Below are positions 1-10,566 of a stretch of 64,000 nucleotides of DNA, one piece after another. The DNA is from Dryococelus australis (lineage: Eukaryota > Arthropoda > Insecta > Phasmatodea > Phasmatidae). The first letter of the stretch is position 1; every line of letters starts with the position of its first letter. Both the position numbers and the translations under genes were made by a program. Location: positions 92,613,416 through 92,677,415 of the forward strand of contig CM057009.1 in NCBI GenBank assembly GCA_029891345.1. The letters are read 5' to 3'. The notes beneath the pieces are model-generated. The model was not told the origin of the DNA. It saw only the letters and a list, made by a program, of their open reading frames with translations, and ran no database searches.

Positions 1-85
1 CGGAGTGTGGAGCAGTATCTCACAGCTGTATGTGTTGGTGCATACAGGGATGTTTCAGAGGGCGATATCAGTAGATCGGATGTTT
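1..85 (+). repeat. Partial duplicate of the exon-1 splice acceptor and exon start
   Basis: This segment matches 158-230, which holds the real acceptor and start of the first exon in the window. Both begin with cggagt, run through a GT-rich tract and an AG acceptor, and then read GxFQRAIS. In this upstream copy the acceptor is at 44-47 and the reading frame is GMFQRAIS followed by VDRMF and a stop, instead of ESGSAF. It is therefore a broken copy of the exon start, displaced by about 157 bp. It could be a remnant of a tandem duplication or of an alternative exon. The left edge of the window cuts it, so its true extent is unknown. Confidence 0.65.
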
Positions 86-206
86 TAATTTACTGCACTT
101 GACAGTACTGTGTAGCCGGATGTCGGAGACCTCGGGTAATAGCGATGGTGTATGTGACGGAGTTTGGAGCAGCAGATGACAGCTGTGTGTGTGTGTGTGT
201 GTGCAG

Positions 207-409
207 GGTTGTTCCAGAGGGCGATATCGGAAAGTGGGTCGGCGTTCAACCCATGGGCGTATATGACGTCACCAAAGCAACGTGCTCTCAACCTGGCGCA
301 CTTCCTGGGCTACAAGGGTGACAACAGCAGCCAGCAGGTGGCACACTTCCTGCGAGGTGTTAACGCCACACAGCTAGCCAACAACCAGGCCCAAGGAAAG
401 CCCGGAGAG
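207..409 (+). CDS. Carboxylesterase, internal exon (first exon in window)
   Basis: This exon encodes 67-68 residues starting GLFQRAISESGSAF, the segment that follows the nucleophile elbow in COesterase (alpha/beta-hydrolase) family proteins. The serine motif GxSxG itself must lie in an exon left of the window. The exon begins after a GT-rich tract and cag at 204-206 (phase 1 entry, Gly codon split) and ends at gag|gtcagt at 409 (phase 0). The phase 0 exit joins exactly to the next exon at 3034. The middle reads NPWAYMTSPKQRALNLAHFLGY, with the usual Ala/Leu-rich helix and the FLRGV segment. The substrate is unknown: insect members include juvenile hormone esterases, detoxifying alpha-esterases and neuroligin-like non-enzymes. 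The catalytic residues in later exons argue for an enzyme. Confidence 0.9.
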
Positions 410-3033
410 GTCAGTGTCTCCTGACACTCAGCACACGCTGTACAGAATGTTCACTGTTATTAGGGCACTTTTGGAATCAACCTTGGGAAAATGTCACTAC
501 CCCTACCTGCGTATATTTGAACAGACACGCTGGCGGGCATGCACGCACCTGGCTAAGCTGGCAATGGCAGAGGGAATGTAGTTACATGATTTACATTGGA
601 ATTAAAGTGCTCTGTACGTATATGCGAATACTGAAATGATTGTTACTGACCTAGGTAACGTAGTGGTTAAGCTTTGGACTCGCATTCGGTTGGGCCTGGT
701 TCCGACTCCAGGTCCGGTCATCCGAATTCACTCCAGGAGACTGCTGAGATGTTTCCTTACTATATGCCATAGATGATTCTTGCCCGTTCCCGCTTCATTG
801 AGCAACTTGCTTCGTCCTGTTATAAACTGACTTGTTGGTCAGTTCATATCTGAAAGGGGCTATGGGCGTAGCTAAATAATGAGTCGTGATTAAATAGAGC
901 AGATAAGTATAAGATGGATTTTATTCAACATAAGGATTATACAATAACTATTTGTGTGACTATTGATCGGGGGAGCTGAAATGGAATATCACGATGCTTA
1001 TTGTGTTTAGTTTTATTTACAGCATGCCACAACTATTACAATCTAATTGGAAAGTCCCCGCTTTGTTCATGTTGCCGGAGGCTGATTATAGGAGGCGGTT
1101 AACGATGGCCGTACATACCCATATTTAGTGATATTTTCGTTCTAATGGCCCGACGACAAAAGACGCTACGCCCAGTGTTATGTTGGCCTATATCGGGCGC
1201 GTTAACATTTCCGGCCCCGTTTACTGGTCGGTGGAGGGGGTTTCTGCAACTGCTATCTTAAAGTATTACTGCAATCACGCTCGTGTCCTGGTTCAATGTC
1301 TGAAGGTGTAACCAGGCAGGCCATCCAGCTAAGGAAAAGTTTGTAAATACCTCACTGTCGACGAGACGTTAAGCCCTACCTACTTGAAATTCTTTATTTT
1401 CCTTTATGTATGTTTAATACATATAAGAGCAAATATTAACATATAAGTAAATTTCTTATTTGGTAACGATTTCAAAGTTTCACTTTATCTGCGCATAATT
1501 AATGTGATCAGGCTAATAGCAATTTTAATTTCACGTATGGCGGAAGAATACACAATGTGTATACACGTAGATCTCGGCAGGACTTTCGCAGATGCTCGGT
1601 TTACTGTAAACCACCTTTAAACAAACTATTCGAAATCTGTGTTTTAAATATTGATAAAGCCCTATTAGTAATTTATTTTTCAATGCATATCCGAGGTAGA
1701 TTTGCTTACAAAAGTACGTCAGCAAAACCAATAAAGAACTGGAGGTAAGGAAATCACATAGTGAAATTTAGATTTAGTGAAACACGTACCGAAAATCCGA
1801 CGTTCCTACGCCTCACCGAGGTAGCAGCTAGGGAAAAAAACCCATGTCGCCAGTGTGTACACAGGACTGTGAAATCTAGGTTTTCGCCTAATAGACCTGC
1901 TAAATTTTCGGGTTGATAATCATTATCTTTAGCTGCATTGTAAAATGTTGTTTCAGTAAACTCCATAAAATAATATAGCAGACTTTAAGCTAATCGCAGT
2001 TTTTTAAATTTTGAGTATGCTCTTAACAGTATCTGCATTTGTGTGAAGGATTCACCTTTCGAAAGGACTGCTGTTGATTTGGCCAAGAATTAACGACGTT
2101 TTTATTTCTGGTAGACAGATCCAGGAAGTGTCAACTTATGTGTGTTCCACATAGAAACGTAATGATTAATAACTCCTGCTTAATACCTATGCCTTGACCG
2201 AACTATGCATAATGTCAAATTTACAATTCTCTTTTTATGATAGTTGACGAGGTATTTATAAATAAATTGCTATATAATTTCTATTTCTCTGCTGTCACGC
2301 ATATTTTACTCATCATTTGTCATTCACATTCACATATTTTCAAAGAGTATGTTTATCTTAAGTTACTCAACTGCTCAACACAAGTTCATGTCCACACTAC
2401 GATGACTCGGTGTCATAAATGTTTACGGAATTACTGGAAAACAATATTTTGACTCGATTCTCGACATAACGGAAGTATATTACTAAAAAGCATGTTCGTC
2501 TAAGGATTTGATGATAATTTAATTCATCAATGTATTCTCTGCATACGGTAATGTTTAAGTTTTTCCTTTCAGCAGGCATTCTAAGTCGTCGGTGATTTAT
2601 GTAAAACGTTATATACTCATGCGGAGCAAAATATTTTCTACGAGGTTTTAAACATAAATGCGCTCATAAGCTGCTCCAATATATATATATACATATATAT
2701 ATATATGTTTCCATCAACTATGTATATTTCAGTTTTAACATAGTACTGGGAAATAATTCAGTATAAAGTAATTAATATGAGCATGATATAATAAGACATA
2801 CACTCTATATTCTGTATTTATTGTAAATGCTCTGAAATTTGATTGCGTACGTCATTACACGTTAAATGCTTGTAAAAGATATTGGAATGTACGTCAAACA
2901 GACACTACCCGACAATATCATTATAGTACATTAACAAGGTTGTCCGGTGATCAGTAGTTATAATGTACATAAACTTCGTATACTACACACGTCCTCCACA
3001 CATCTTTTCCTGATACAATGCCTACATTCACAG
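410..3033 (+). other. Carboxylesterase intron 1 (2.6 kb)
   Basis: GT-AG intron between in-phase exons. It contains a tRNA-derived SINE at about 654-850 and a (TA)n microsatellite near 2680-2706. The rest is AT-rich non-coding sequence in which I see no gene. The short open frames between 1531 and 2580 lack codon structure or any recognisable domain. Confidence 0.8.
654..850 (+). mobile_element. tRNA-derived SINE
   Basis: The head carries a Pol III A-box-like sequence at 655-670 (taacgtagtggttaag) and a B-box at 698-709 (ggttccgactcc) at normal tRNA spacing. About 140 bp of non-tRNA body follows. No poly-A tail or clear target-site duplication was found, so the 3' limit is approximate. The body differs from the other SINE family in this window (25426, 59081). 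Confidence 0.55.
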
Positions 3034-3187
3034 AAGTATCCATTTGTGCCCACTGTGGAGAAGGGCGTAGCTTCTGGAGTAGCGTTCCTGCCCGATGAGC
3101 CAATCAAACTGATGAAGGAGGGCAAGTTCCTCCACGTACCGACTGTGATTGGCTCCGCCTCGGCAGAAGCCAAAATGACTGCAATAG
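3034..3187 (+). CDS. Carboxylesterase exon with the catalytic acid region
   Basis: The exon reads KYPFVPTVEKGVASG and ends near VPTVIGSASAEAKMTAIG. PFVPTVE and the VPxxIG turn are standard landmarks of insect carboxylesterases. The Glu codon at 3166-3168 aligns with the catalytic acid of the Ser-Glu-His triad, usually in a (S/D)EG context; here the following Gly is Ala (AEA). The acceptor is cattcacag at 3025-3033 and the donor g|gtaaga at 3188. It enters in phase 0, matching the previous exon, and leaves in phase 1, matching the exon at 10388. Confidence 0.9.
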
Positions 3188-3599
3188 GTAAGATAAATCG
3201 CCCCATTATTATTTATCAAGCACACATATCAATAGTTTTATAGATTTCTTTAATATGTGCCAAGTTCCACATTTAAAACATTTAAACAGAACCTTTTTCG
3301 TGAATATGAATATTCTGGGTGCAACGAAAAAAATACAAATTTAATCATTGTTAGCAACAAATTAATGCTTTCTAATTATCATTGCGAAACTTCACAAGGT
3401 GAAAAAGTTTCCTGTTCTATGTACCACGCTCAAACGACTCTAAATAATACATTTATATATATTTTGCATGTGAGCTTGTTTCCACGGGATACATGTTTAC
3501 TTTTAAATAATTATTTTACAAAATATTTTTAAAAATATAATGCACCATGTGTACACATTCTCAGGCAGGGATATGAATAATTCTAATTACCACAAGTTG

Positions 3600-4731
3600 A
3601 ATGATTATGTAGGTTCTGGCGCAATAGTATATGGCATAAAAGCCAGGCACGAGCCGGCTGCCATGATGTGATTTCACCGACCGCCATATTGAAGCCAGAT
3701 GCTGTTGACCTTTGACCTTTGATCCTTGACCCCTGACCTATGACAATTGATCCCAAAAACCCAAAAATATAAAAAAAAAACAAATAAAAATTAAAAAATA
3801 TATATAATAATTATTGATAAAATATTATCAAAAACTATTTCAAAATTTATGAAAAAATTAAAAAATTACATAAAAATTCCAGTTCACCAGTAGCCATTTT
3901 CCTTAACTATTTCACTTTTATCCCTAAACATTTTCCTTGTTCCCTAAAAATTTCCTCTTTTCTATAAAAAAAAATCCAAAAATTGCAAAAGAAATTCATA
4001 AAAAGTCGAACATAATTCATTAGAGACTACTACCAACATCTTGGAAGCCTGTGATCCTGACCTTAACCCCACGAACTTGAATGACCTTGAAAACAAAAAC
4101 TCTAAAAATTCATAAAAAGTCAACAAGAATATTACATTACATATTACTATAGGCTGTTCACGGTAATGTGAGCAATTTTTAAGACTCTTCTAAATGTTTC
4201 CTTTCATCCAATTTCCATCTCCCTGCTTCTTTCTAATATAAACATTGTGATGTGACCAATAAACATGGTGTGAATATTTCTCCACACTCAAAATCTAATG
4301 CAAGAGGCTGCAATAAGATATAATTATTATTGGTTAATGCCTGTTGGGAGGGCTTTAAAAAGTACTCACTTTACTATGAACAGCCTATACCGTCATATTG
4401 TCTGCAGGTAACCTTAACCTTGACCCCATGACCTTGGATGACCTTGAAAACACACTAGAGAAAAAATTCATAAAAATCAGCAAGCATATAATATCAATGA
4501 CTACTACCACCATCCTGGAAGCCAGTGACCTTGACCCATGACCACGAAAGTACTTGAAAACAAAAACTCAAGGTTAAATTCATAAAAGTCAGCATGCTGG
4601 AGGCCAAGCGAGCTGTCTGCATTTATAATTATAGACATGAAAAACCTGTAATATTCCATACTATTTTAAAAATAAAAAAAATATTTCCAATCAGCAGTAT
4701 AACTACAAGCATGACGCGGGACTTCGTAAAC
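3600..4731 (+). repeat. Left terminal inverted repeat with subterminal tandem repeats
   Basis: The terminal about 130 bp are GC-richer and read into tgacctttgacc repeats. AT-rich sequence with stretches like ttttcctt follows, then degenerate units of about 105 bp carrying tgaccttga near 4080, 4430 and 4530. The inner edge near 4699-4731 pairs with 8884-8916 in inverse orientation. A TA-flanked MITE (4150-4387) interrupts one subterminal unit. Confidence 0.7.
4150..4387. mobile_element. 238 bp MITE with TA target duplication
   Basis: The terminal inverted repeats are TAGGCTGTTCACGGTAA and, on the other strand at the right end, TAGGCTGTTCATAGTAA. They continue for about 35 bp to a TTTTTAA block. 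TA dinucleotides flank both ends (4148-4149 and 4388-4389). There is no coding capacity. A second copy in opposite orientation lies at 43206-43444. The TA duplication and TIR type suggest mobilisation by a Tc1/mariner-like transposase. Confidence 0.85.
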
Positions 4732-5097
4732 ATTCATTATTTATTACATACATATAATTAAAATTTAAGAATTTTAACATTTAAATAATTATTTTTGTTT
4801 AATTATATTATTGTACATATATTACAAAGGCACTTCATACAATAATTTTTACTAAATAAATTTATTATCTGTACTATTTAAATTTAAATTTTATTCTTAC
4901 AAAATAGGTAAACATAAAATAATACACACTTTATTTTTCACACACATTCTTTTAGTCAAACAGTGTATTACAATCGTTCATGCCTTCGAAAAAAACACAA
5001 TATTACTCAATATATATGCATCACAGTATATGCAACTTTGTTGTAGGATACAGTATTTTATACATACATCGCTATTCACACTCGTGTAGTCCTTGTG

Positions 5098-5420
5098 CTA
5101 AAATATCGTGACACTTATTACACCGACACACTGTGCAGTACAGGCTTTGTAGTTAAATACAATTTTGGGGCATATATCTAAGTCACAAGCAAGCTGCTTG
5201 CAGCAAACGAGGCACCGAGGTACTGATTTGAAATGCACTTCACCTTGACAGGTTTTTTGCATGTATAAGTAAATTGTCGATACCAATGAAATTCTTACTC
5301 GCACCTTTCACACAAATATGGCATTCAACAAGGATTCTTGGCACATTTAAAGCGCCCATATCTCGGGCGAAAGTAATTCCCTTCATCACAAAAGTGACAC
5401 TGATGACGACGTAGTGGTTC
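5098..5420 (-). pseudogene. Cys-rich fragment, unassigned
   Basis: Read on the minus strand, 5400 to about 5318 gives RRHQCHFCDEG, then an RYGRFKC-x4-C segment. After a stop codon come PYLCERC and FHW. Paired cysteines at this spacing suggest a small zinc-binding domain, somewhat like the C-terminal Cys-rich domain of piggyBac-type transposases. The match is too short and too broken by stops to assign. It lies inside the Polinton-like element and could equally be one of that element's own zinc-finger proteins. The rest of 4732-6000 is AT-rich with nothing else recognisable. Confidence 0.3.
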
Positions 5421-6065
5421 AGGCAAAGACTCGGACGGACCAGTTGGAGATGTAGTGCTGGAGATAAAGAAGCAGATAACGTCGGCATTGGTGTTCTAGG
5501 TACCTCAGAAGAAATATTCAATGGTTTCATTGAAAATTTCGTGGGCCGAACAGCTGAAGAAGTCGATGGCAGAATAGCAAACTGAAACTATGGTGCTGCA
5601 CTCGGAGTAGTAGATGCTGCTAGTGATGTAGCCATCACAGCTCAATAAGTCGAGCACTAGTAAAAGAGGAGACATCTCACTCGTATAAGAAGTTGGTGGG
5701 GCTGGTAAAACAGGGGAAATCTCACTTTAAGAAGAAATCGATGGCAAGAAACCATTGGCAGTCATTATCCACTACACTTTAATGTAAATAGCCATGGATT
5801 ACCTGGCGAAGCTGCTAGCCAAAACAATGCATCTTTCATGGCAGCTGTTGTCAAACTAAGCCACTCAGATGACCTTGCTACTGCTTATATTATACGATTA
5901 TGCAAGCCCTATGATGTTATATTGACTTTGAACCAATCTGTTTTCACCATTAATACATTGTTAGGTCACCGACCAGCCAATCACCGAGTTGCCACATGAT
6001 TGCAGCTGGCCAATCATGTTCAGGCACTGAGACATCACATGCAGGAGCAGCATGCCTGGATCAGT

Positions 6066-6290
6066 CTTGTGTGGAGTGAGTCTTGGGTGGAGCGATTGGT
6101 GGAGAGAGTCTTGGGTGGAGCGATTGGTGGAGAGAGTCTTGGGTGGAGCGATTGGTGGAGAGAGTCTTGGGTGGAGCAAATAGAGAAATTGTAGCAGGTG
6201 TAGCAAGTTGAACATGTGGTCAAATGGAGCAAGTGGAGCAAGTGGAGCAGGTGAAGCAAGTCTTGGGTGGAGCAAGTCTTTGGTGGAGCG
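6066..6290. repeat. 27 bp minisatellite plus degenerate gtggagcaa repeats
   Basis: About four near-perfect units built on gggtggagcgattggtggag run from 6066 to 6180. A shorter, looser array of gtggagcaag-like units continues to 6290. The open frames on both strands here come from the repeat period and are not treated as genes. Confidence 0.8.
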
Positions 6291-6535
6291 AGTCTGCATA
6301 TTGAAATATTTCAATCTTTTTGAGTTTGTTTGCATGAGTGTGTGTGTTTGTTGGTGGGTGTGGGTCGTAAGTTAAAACGAATTCCCCATATTTTAAATAA
6401 AAATTAAGTCCGTAAATGTACGGACGTATAATGCCAATGAAGCATCTGCTTTGCCGTTTCCGCAGCAAAACATTTACAGCTCTGTGCAGCATGTGACGAC
6501 ATGAAATAACGACCTGCAGGATGACAACTTCAAGA

Positions 6536-7058
6536 ATGTTATTTCAGTGCGATTTCTGCCAGAAGCAGTTTACATGGAGTGATATTTTTAAGAGAAATTC
6601 CAAATAATGTAGCATTGGTTCTCTGCAAACACAATCAGCACCACACACACTACAATCAGCAACCCACACACCACAATCAGCACTGCATCGCATGCACTAA
6701 AATCAGCACCACATGCACCAAAATCAGCACCACACACACAGCAATCAGCACCACATGCACTGCAATCAGCAACCCACACACCACAATCAGCACTGCATCG
6801 CATGCACTAAAATCAGCACCACATGCACCAAAATCAGCACCACACACACAGCAATCAGCACCACACACACAGCAATCAGCACCACATGCACTGCAATCAG
6901 TACCGAATGCACCACGATCAGAACCGCATGCACCACAATCAGCACTGCACTCACCGCAAGATTGTAGCGGTAACATACGTATCATCAAGCAAGATGTTAC
7001 TTTACCCATATGCATTCATTCTGAAGATGAAAATATTTTCCACGAATCGCAACATTGA
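6536..7058 (+). pseudogene. Zinc-finger remnant followed by an 18 bp (6-residue) repeat tract
   Basis: From the ATG at 6536 the frame reads MLFQCDFCQKQF, the start of a CxxC zinc finger. The expected His position reads Asn (KRNSK) and a stop follows at 6605. Downstream, to about 6960, are more than a dozen units of an 18 bp repeat, which in one frame encodes QSAPHx-type hexapeptides. A non-repetitive tail (DCSGNIRIIKQDVTLP...) then runs to the stop at 7056-7058, in a different frame from the finger. This looks like one decayed gene with a frame break: a zinc finger, a His/Ser/Pro-rich linker and a C-terminal tail. It ends immediately before the ATPase frame opens at 7059. Confidence 0.5.
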
Positions 7059-7685
7059 ACCCTATTTCCGAATATAGTGAGGTTCATCATCGCGGGATCA
7101 TCAGGTTCCAGCAAGACATGAGTCCTACTTAGCCTGTTGGAAGAACCGAATGACATTTGGTTCGAGAACATTCATGTTCATTCAAAATCGCTACAGTAAC
7201 CGAAATACCAGCGACTGGAAAGAGTATTGCAGGCCATGAAATATTTGGGTTATTCCCCATGCAGCAATAATAAAGCCATCGTGCCTCCGAGCGAAGCACT
7301 GTCAAACTTGATATTTGTCTTCGATGACATTGCCTGCGAGAAACAAACTTTCATTCAAGAATACTTTAGCATGGGACGACAAGTGCACATGGACTCTGTG
7401 TACCTCGGCCAAACTTATTCGCGCATACCCAAACAGAGGCTTCGCGACACTGCAAATATGTTAGTGCTGTTTCACATGGACGACACAACCCTACGTCAAG
7501 TTTGCGACCTTCATGTTAATACGGACATGATGCTATCAGATTTCAAAGATATGTGTTCCTTGTGCTGGAAACAGTAATATGGATTTTTGAAAATCATTAA
7601 GAATTGTTCGCTACATAAAGGAAGGTACAGGCGTGGGTTCGATCAGTTCATCGCTGACTGCCAAAGTCCTGCATCATGCATGTAG
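7059..7685 (+). pseudogene. Polinton-type packaging ATPase (FtsK/HerA, A32-like), broken by in-frame stops
   Basis: Packaging ATPases of this family pump the element's DNA into a capsid. A Walker A motif, AGSSGSSKT, lies near 7095-7121, with Ser where Gly is usual. A Walker B region, FVFDDIACEKQ, lies near 7315-7345. These are followed by YFSMGRQVHMDSVYLGQTYS, the arginine-finger-like RDTANM, the late motif MCSLCW, and GRYRRGFDQFI near the end. About 200 residues align to the family in one frame without a frameshift. Three internal stops (tga at 7122, taa near 7197 and 7575) break it. The last residues run into the second right-TIR copy, which starts about 7662, so the native C-terminus is close to that edge. 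It is inactive as it stands. Confidence 0.85.
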
Positions 7686-8780
7686 CTATACCGCTGACTG
7701 GAACAAATATTATTTAAAAATTGGATTGAAAATCACAGGGATTTTTGTGTCTATAAATATAAGTGCCCACAGCTTGTTCAGAGGTGAAATCGAGAACTTA
7801 ACACAGTTGTCAGTAACATAATATGCTCGTTGCTATTTATGAATTTTTTCTAGAGTTTTTGTATTCAAGGTCATGGGGTCAAGGCCTAGTTAGTCTGGAT
7901 ATAATATGGCGGTAGTAGTCTGCAATATCATATGCTTGTTGCCGTTTAAGTATTTATTTCCAGTTTTTGTTTTCAAGGTCATTTGGTCAAGGTTATGGTC
8001 ACTGGCATCCTTAATGGTGAATGGTGACACCTATCAAGGCGGTGGTGGCCTACCAAGATGATTGTCACCTACCAAAATGGTGCTCGTCTGCCAAGATGGC
8101 GGTCGCCTACCATGATGGCGGCCTTCGGAACAAATTATGCTTACAAATATGGTGGCCTCCAGTAATGTATAAACAAATGATGAACGAAAAAACAAGATGG
8201 CGGAATGAGAATAGGTGAAGTGAGTGGCAGTGAGAGAGTCTGTCAACTGATGGGTGTGGTGCTGGGGGGACCTCTAATTTTTAAAATAGTTTTTTTATAA
8301 ATTTTTAAATATTTTTAAAAATCATTTTTGATAATTAATTTTTAATAATATAACACAATTTCTGGGATTTTATAAAACAGTAAAATTAAATTTTTTATAA
8401 TATAATTTTAATAGTATATTTTTTAATAATTTTTTTCACAATGTTAGTACAAATTTTTAAAAATACATATTAAGAATTTTATTACGATTTTTTGATGATT
8501 TAGTAATACAATTTCTATTAATATTTAAGCGATTTTATTTAAATTTATTATAATAAATTTAAAAATTTCTCGAAGGATTTTTCTCAATTTTTTTTTAGTT
8601 ATTGGAGTCAAAGGTCACCAGCAACAATGTCAATATAAAGGTCAAGGGTTCAAGGTCAAGATAATATGGGTCAAGGATTGTGGACGGGTGACGTAAAAAC
8701 ATGGCGGCTAGTCGAATCCGGCTCCGATCCCAGATTCCGTTGCACATCGGCCATTCCCTACTTTTTGCATGTACAACTGA
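7662..8780 (-). repeat. Extra copy of the right TIR of the Polinton-like element
   Basis: aagtcctgcatcatgcatgt followed by an ataccgctgact segment matches the inner edge of the right TIR at 8884 onward (aagtcccgcatcattcttgt, gcgccgctgaat). It continues through gtctataaatataagtgcc, subterminal units with tcaaggtcat near 7865 and 7975, several cca/tac-aagatgg units at 8040-8110, and an AT-rich part. It ends with a tggcggctag segment near 8700-8780. The element therefore has two right termini in tandem. Confidence 0.6.
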
Positions 8781-8829
8781 ATAATTAAATAAAAAATAAT
8801 TTTTAAATTTCACAACTTTAGTAACTTTA

Positions 8830-8835
<6 letters not shown>

Positions 8836-8866
<31 letters not shown>
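8836..8866. repeat. (TA)n microsatellite between the two right TIR copies
   Basis: A run of about 15 TA dinucleotides in the short linker between the two tandem right TIR copies. Confidence 0.9.
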
Positions 8867-8868
<2 letters not shown>

Positions 8869-8883
8869 AACTATGTGCTTAGC

Positions 8884-9977
8884 CTAAGTCCCGCATCATT
8901 CTTGTAGGTGCGCCGCTGAATAAAGACATATTTTTTAATAACAGGATGGAAAAGTATATTTTTATGTCTATAAATATTAGTGCCGAAAGTTCGCTTGTCC
9001 TCCAGCTTGCTGTCTTTTATGAATATACTCTCGAGTTTTTGTTTTCAAGGTTATTAAAGCTCATGGGGTGAAGTTCACTGGTTTCCAAGATGATAGTAGT
9101 AATCCATGATGTAATATGCTTGCTGACTTTTGTGAATTTTTTCTCGAGTTTTAGTTTTCAAGGTCATTAAAAGTCAAGGTCACATTCATCCAATAATGTG
9201 ATAGTGGTGTGTAATGTAATATGCTTGCTGACTTTTATATATGTTTCTGCGATTTTTCAAGGTAATTCAAGGTCACGGGGTCAAGGTCAAGGTCATCTGC
9301 ACCCAATATGGCTGTAGAAGTCAGTAACTTAATATGCTTGGTGACTTTCATGTATTTTTTCGAGTTTTTGTTTTCAAGGTAATTGGGTTAAGGTCAAGGT
9401 CACATGCACCCATTATGGTGGCAGTAGTCAGTAATGTAATATGATTGCTGACTTTTATGTATTTTCTGGAGTTTTTGTTTTCAAGGTTATTAAAGGTCTT
9501 GGGGTCAAGGTCAATTGAATCCAATATGTCGATAGTAGACTGTAATCTAATATGCTTGGTGACTTTTACGAATTTTTTTCCGGAATTTTTAGGGACAAAG
9601 TAGAATTTTTTTAGGAAAAAAGGGAAATTGTAAAGGAAAAGGAAAATTTTTAGAGATGGAAGGGAAATTGTTAGGAAAAATGGGCGGTGTTGAAATGGGA
9701 TTTTAAAATTATGCTTTAATAGATTTTTAGCCATTTTGATATATTTTAAATAGTTTTTCTATACTTTTAAAATAAATTCAAACGAATACATTTTGATATA
9801 CTTTTTTTTTTCGTTGGATTTTTGGGGTCAACTGTCAAATGTTGAGTCAGGGGTCAAAGGTCAACGGTCAACGGTACCTTACTTCTAAGATGGCGGACGT
9901 TAATATCACAACATTGCAGCCGGCCGGTGCCTGGCTCCTGTGCCAGATGTCATTGCGCCTGAACATGCATTATCATT
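8884..9977 (-). repeat. Outer right TIR with tandem units of about 107 bp
   Basis: Five to six units of about 105-108 bp carry atatgcttgctgacttttat, ctcgagtttttgttttcaag and one or more tcaaggtca blocks (near 9150-9180, 9260-9300, 9375-9410, 9480-9510). Gggaaa-rich sequence (9590-9690) and the terminal block with tggcggacg and gcctggctcctg follow. The terminus is the inverse of 3600-3760. Confidence 0.75.
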
Positions 9978-10387
9978 TTACTACCATACATTTTATGCAT
10001 AAAAATAACCTTTCACAAGTGAAGTACTTCTGAATATTCGTTGTTTTTATTTGACGACAAAATTATTATAGTTAAATACAGAAGAAGCATTAACCACATT
10101 GCTGTGTGTGATTAGTGCATTAAAAACTCAAGCAATGTGGCAATTTCTCATTTTCTAAGTGTCAGGTCTGTTATTTACCTAGGGAAAAAAAATCTCCCGC
10201 AGTCTTACTCTATCTGTGTCAGTCTCAGTAAGTAAATATTTCAGTGCCATAATTCTGTTTATTATGTAGTTTTCTTGTAAATTTTAATAACAAAATTTAA
10301 AACGTAGAGCTGCACTTAGAAAAAGTACATTACTTTTCTAAGGCCAATGATAGTCGCCAACTTTCATATCTGACATGTCTTGTGCAG

Positions 10388-10566
10388 GAATGAACAAGTC
10401 CGCCAGCAACTGGAAGAAGGTGAACTCCGAAATGGAGTCTTTCGTGCCATGTGATCTGGGACTGGCCAAAGGATCCAAGAAATCCCTGGAGATCGCCGCA
10501 CGCATCAAGCATTTCTACTTCGGCAACGAAGATGTGTCTTCCAGCAACGTGGTGCAGTACTCCGAA
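10388..10566 (+). CDS. Carboxylesterase exon
   Basis: The exon enters in phase 1 after cag at 10385-10387, completing a Gly codon. It reads GMNKSASNWKKVNSE, then ESFVPCDLGL, and IKHFYFGNEDVSS. It ends in phase 0 at gaa|gtgagt (10566). FVPxDLxL and the IKxFYFG segment are typical of insect carboxylesterases between the catalytic Glu and His. The 59-60 residues fit the family spacing, and its neighbours are the exons at 3034 and 13505. Confidence 0.9.

Larger units (their letters stand above)
3600..9977. mobile_element. Internally deleted Polinton/Maverick-like element with 1.1 kb TIRs
   Basis: The left end (aatgattatgtaggttctgg) and the reverse complement of the right end match each other. 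The match continues inward for about 1.1 kb (left 3600-4731, right 8884-9977), down to a shared inner edge reading gcgggactt. A second, direct copy of the right TIR occupies about 7662-8780. The internal segment 4732-7661 carries a Cys-rich fragment, a zinc-finger remnant and a packaging-ATPase pseudogene that stops at the TIR edge. Polintons usually measure 15-20 kb, so this copy has lost most of its genes. No 6 bp target duplication could be made out. Family placement rests on the ATPase. Confidence 0.7.
3188..10387 (+). other. Carboxylesterase intron 2 (7.2 kb), largely a Polinton-like element
   Basis: GT-AG intron. Apart from about 400 bp at each end, it is occupied by the Polinton-like element at 3600-9977, which is annotated in parts below. 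The flanks 3188-3599 and 9978-10387 are AT-rich with nothing recognisable. Confidence 0.8.

Noticed and set aside
9348-9734. 128-codon minus-strand open frame
   Set aside because: It lies wholly in the right TIR tandem units; similar frames appear wherever those units occur (22340-22646).
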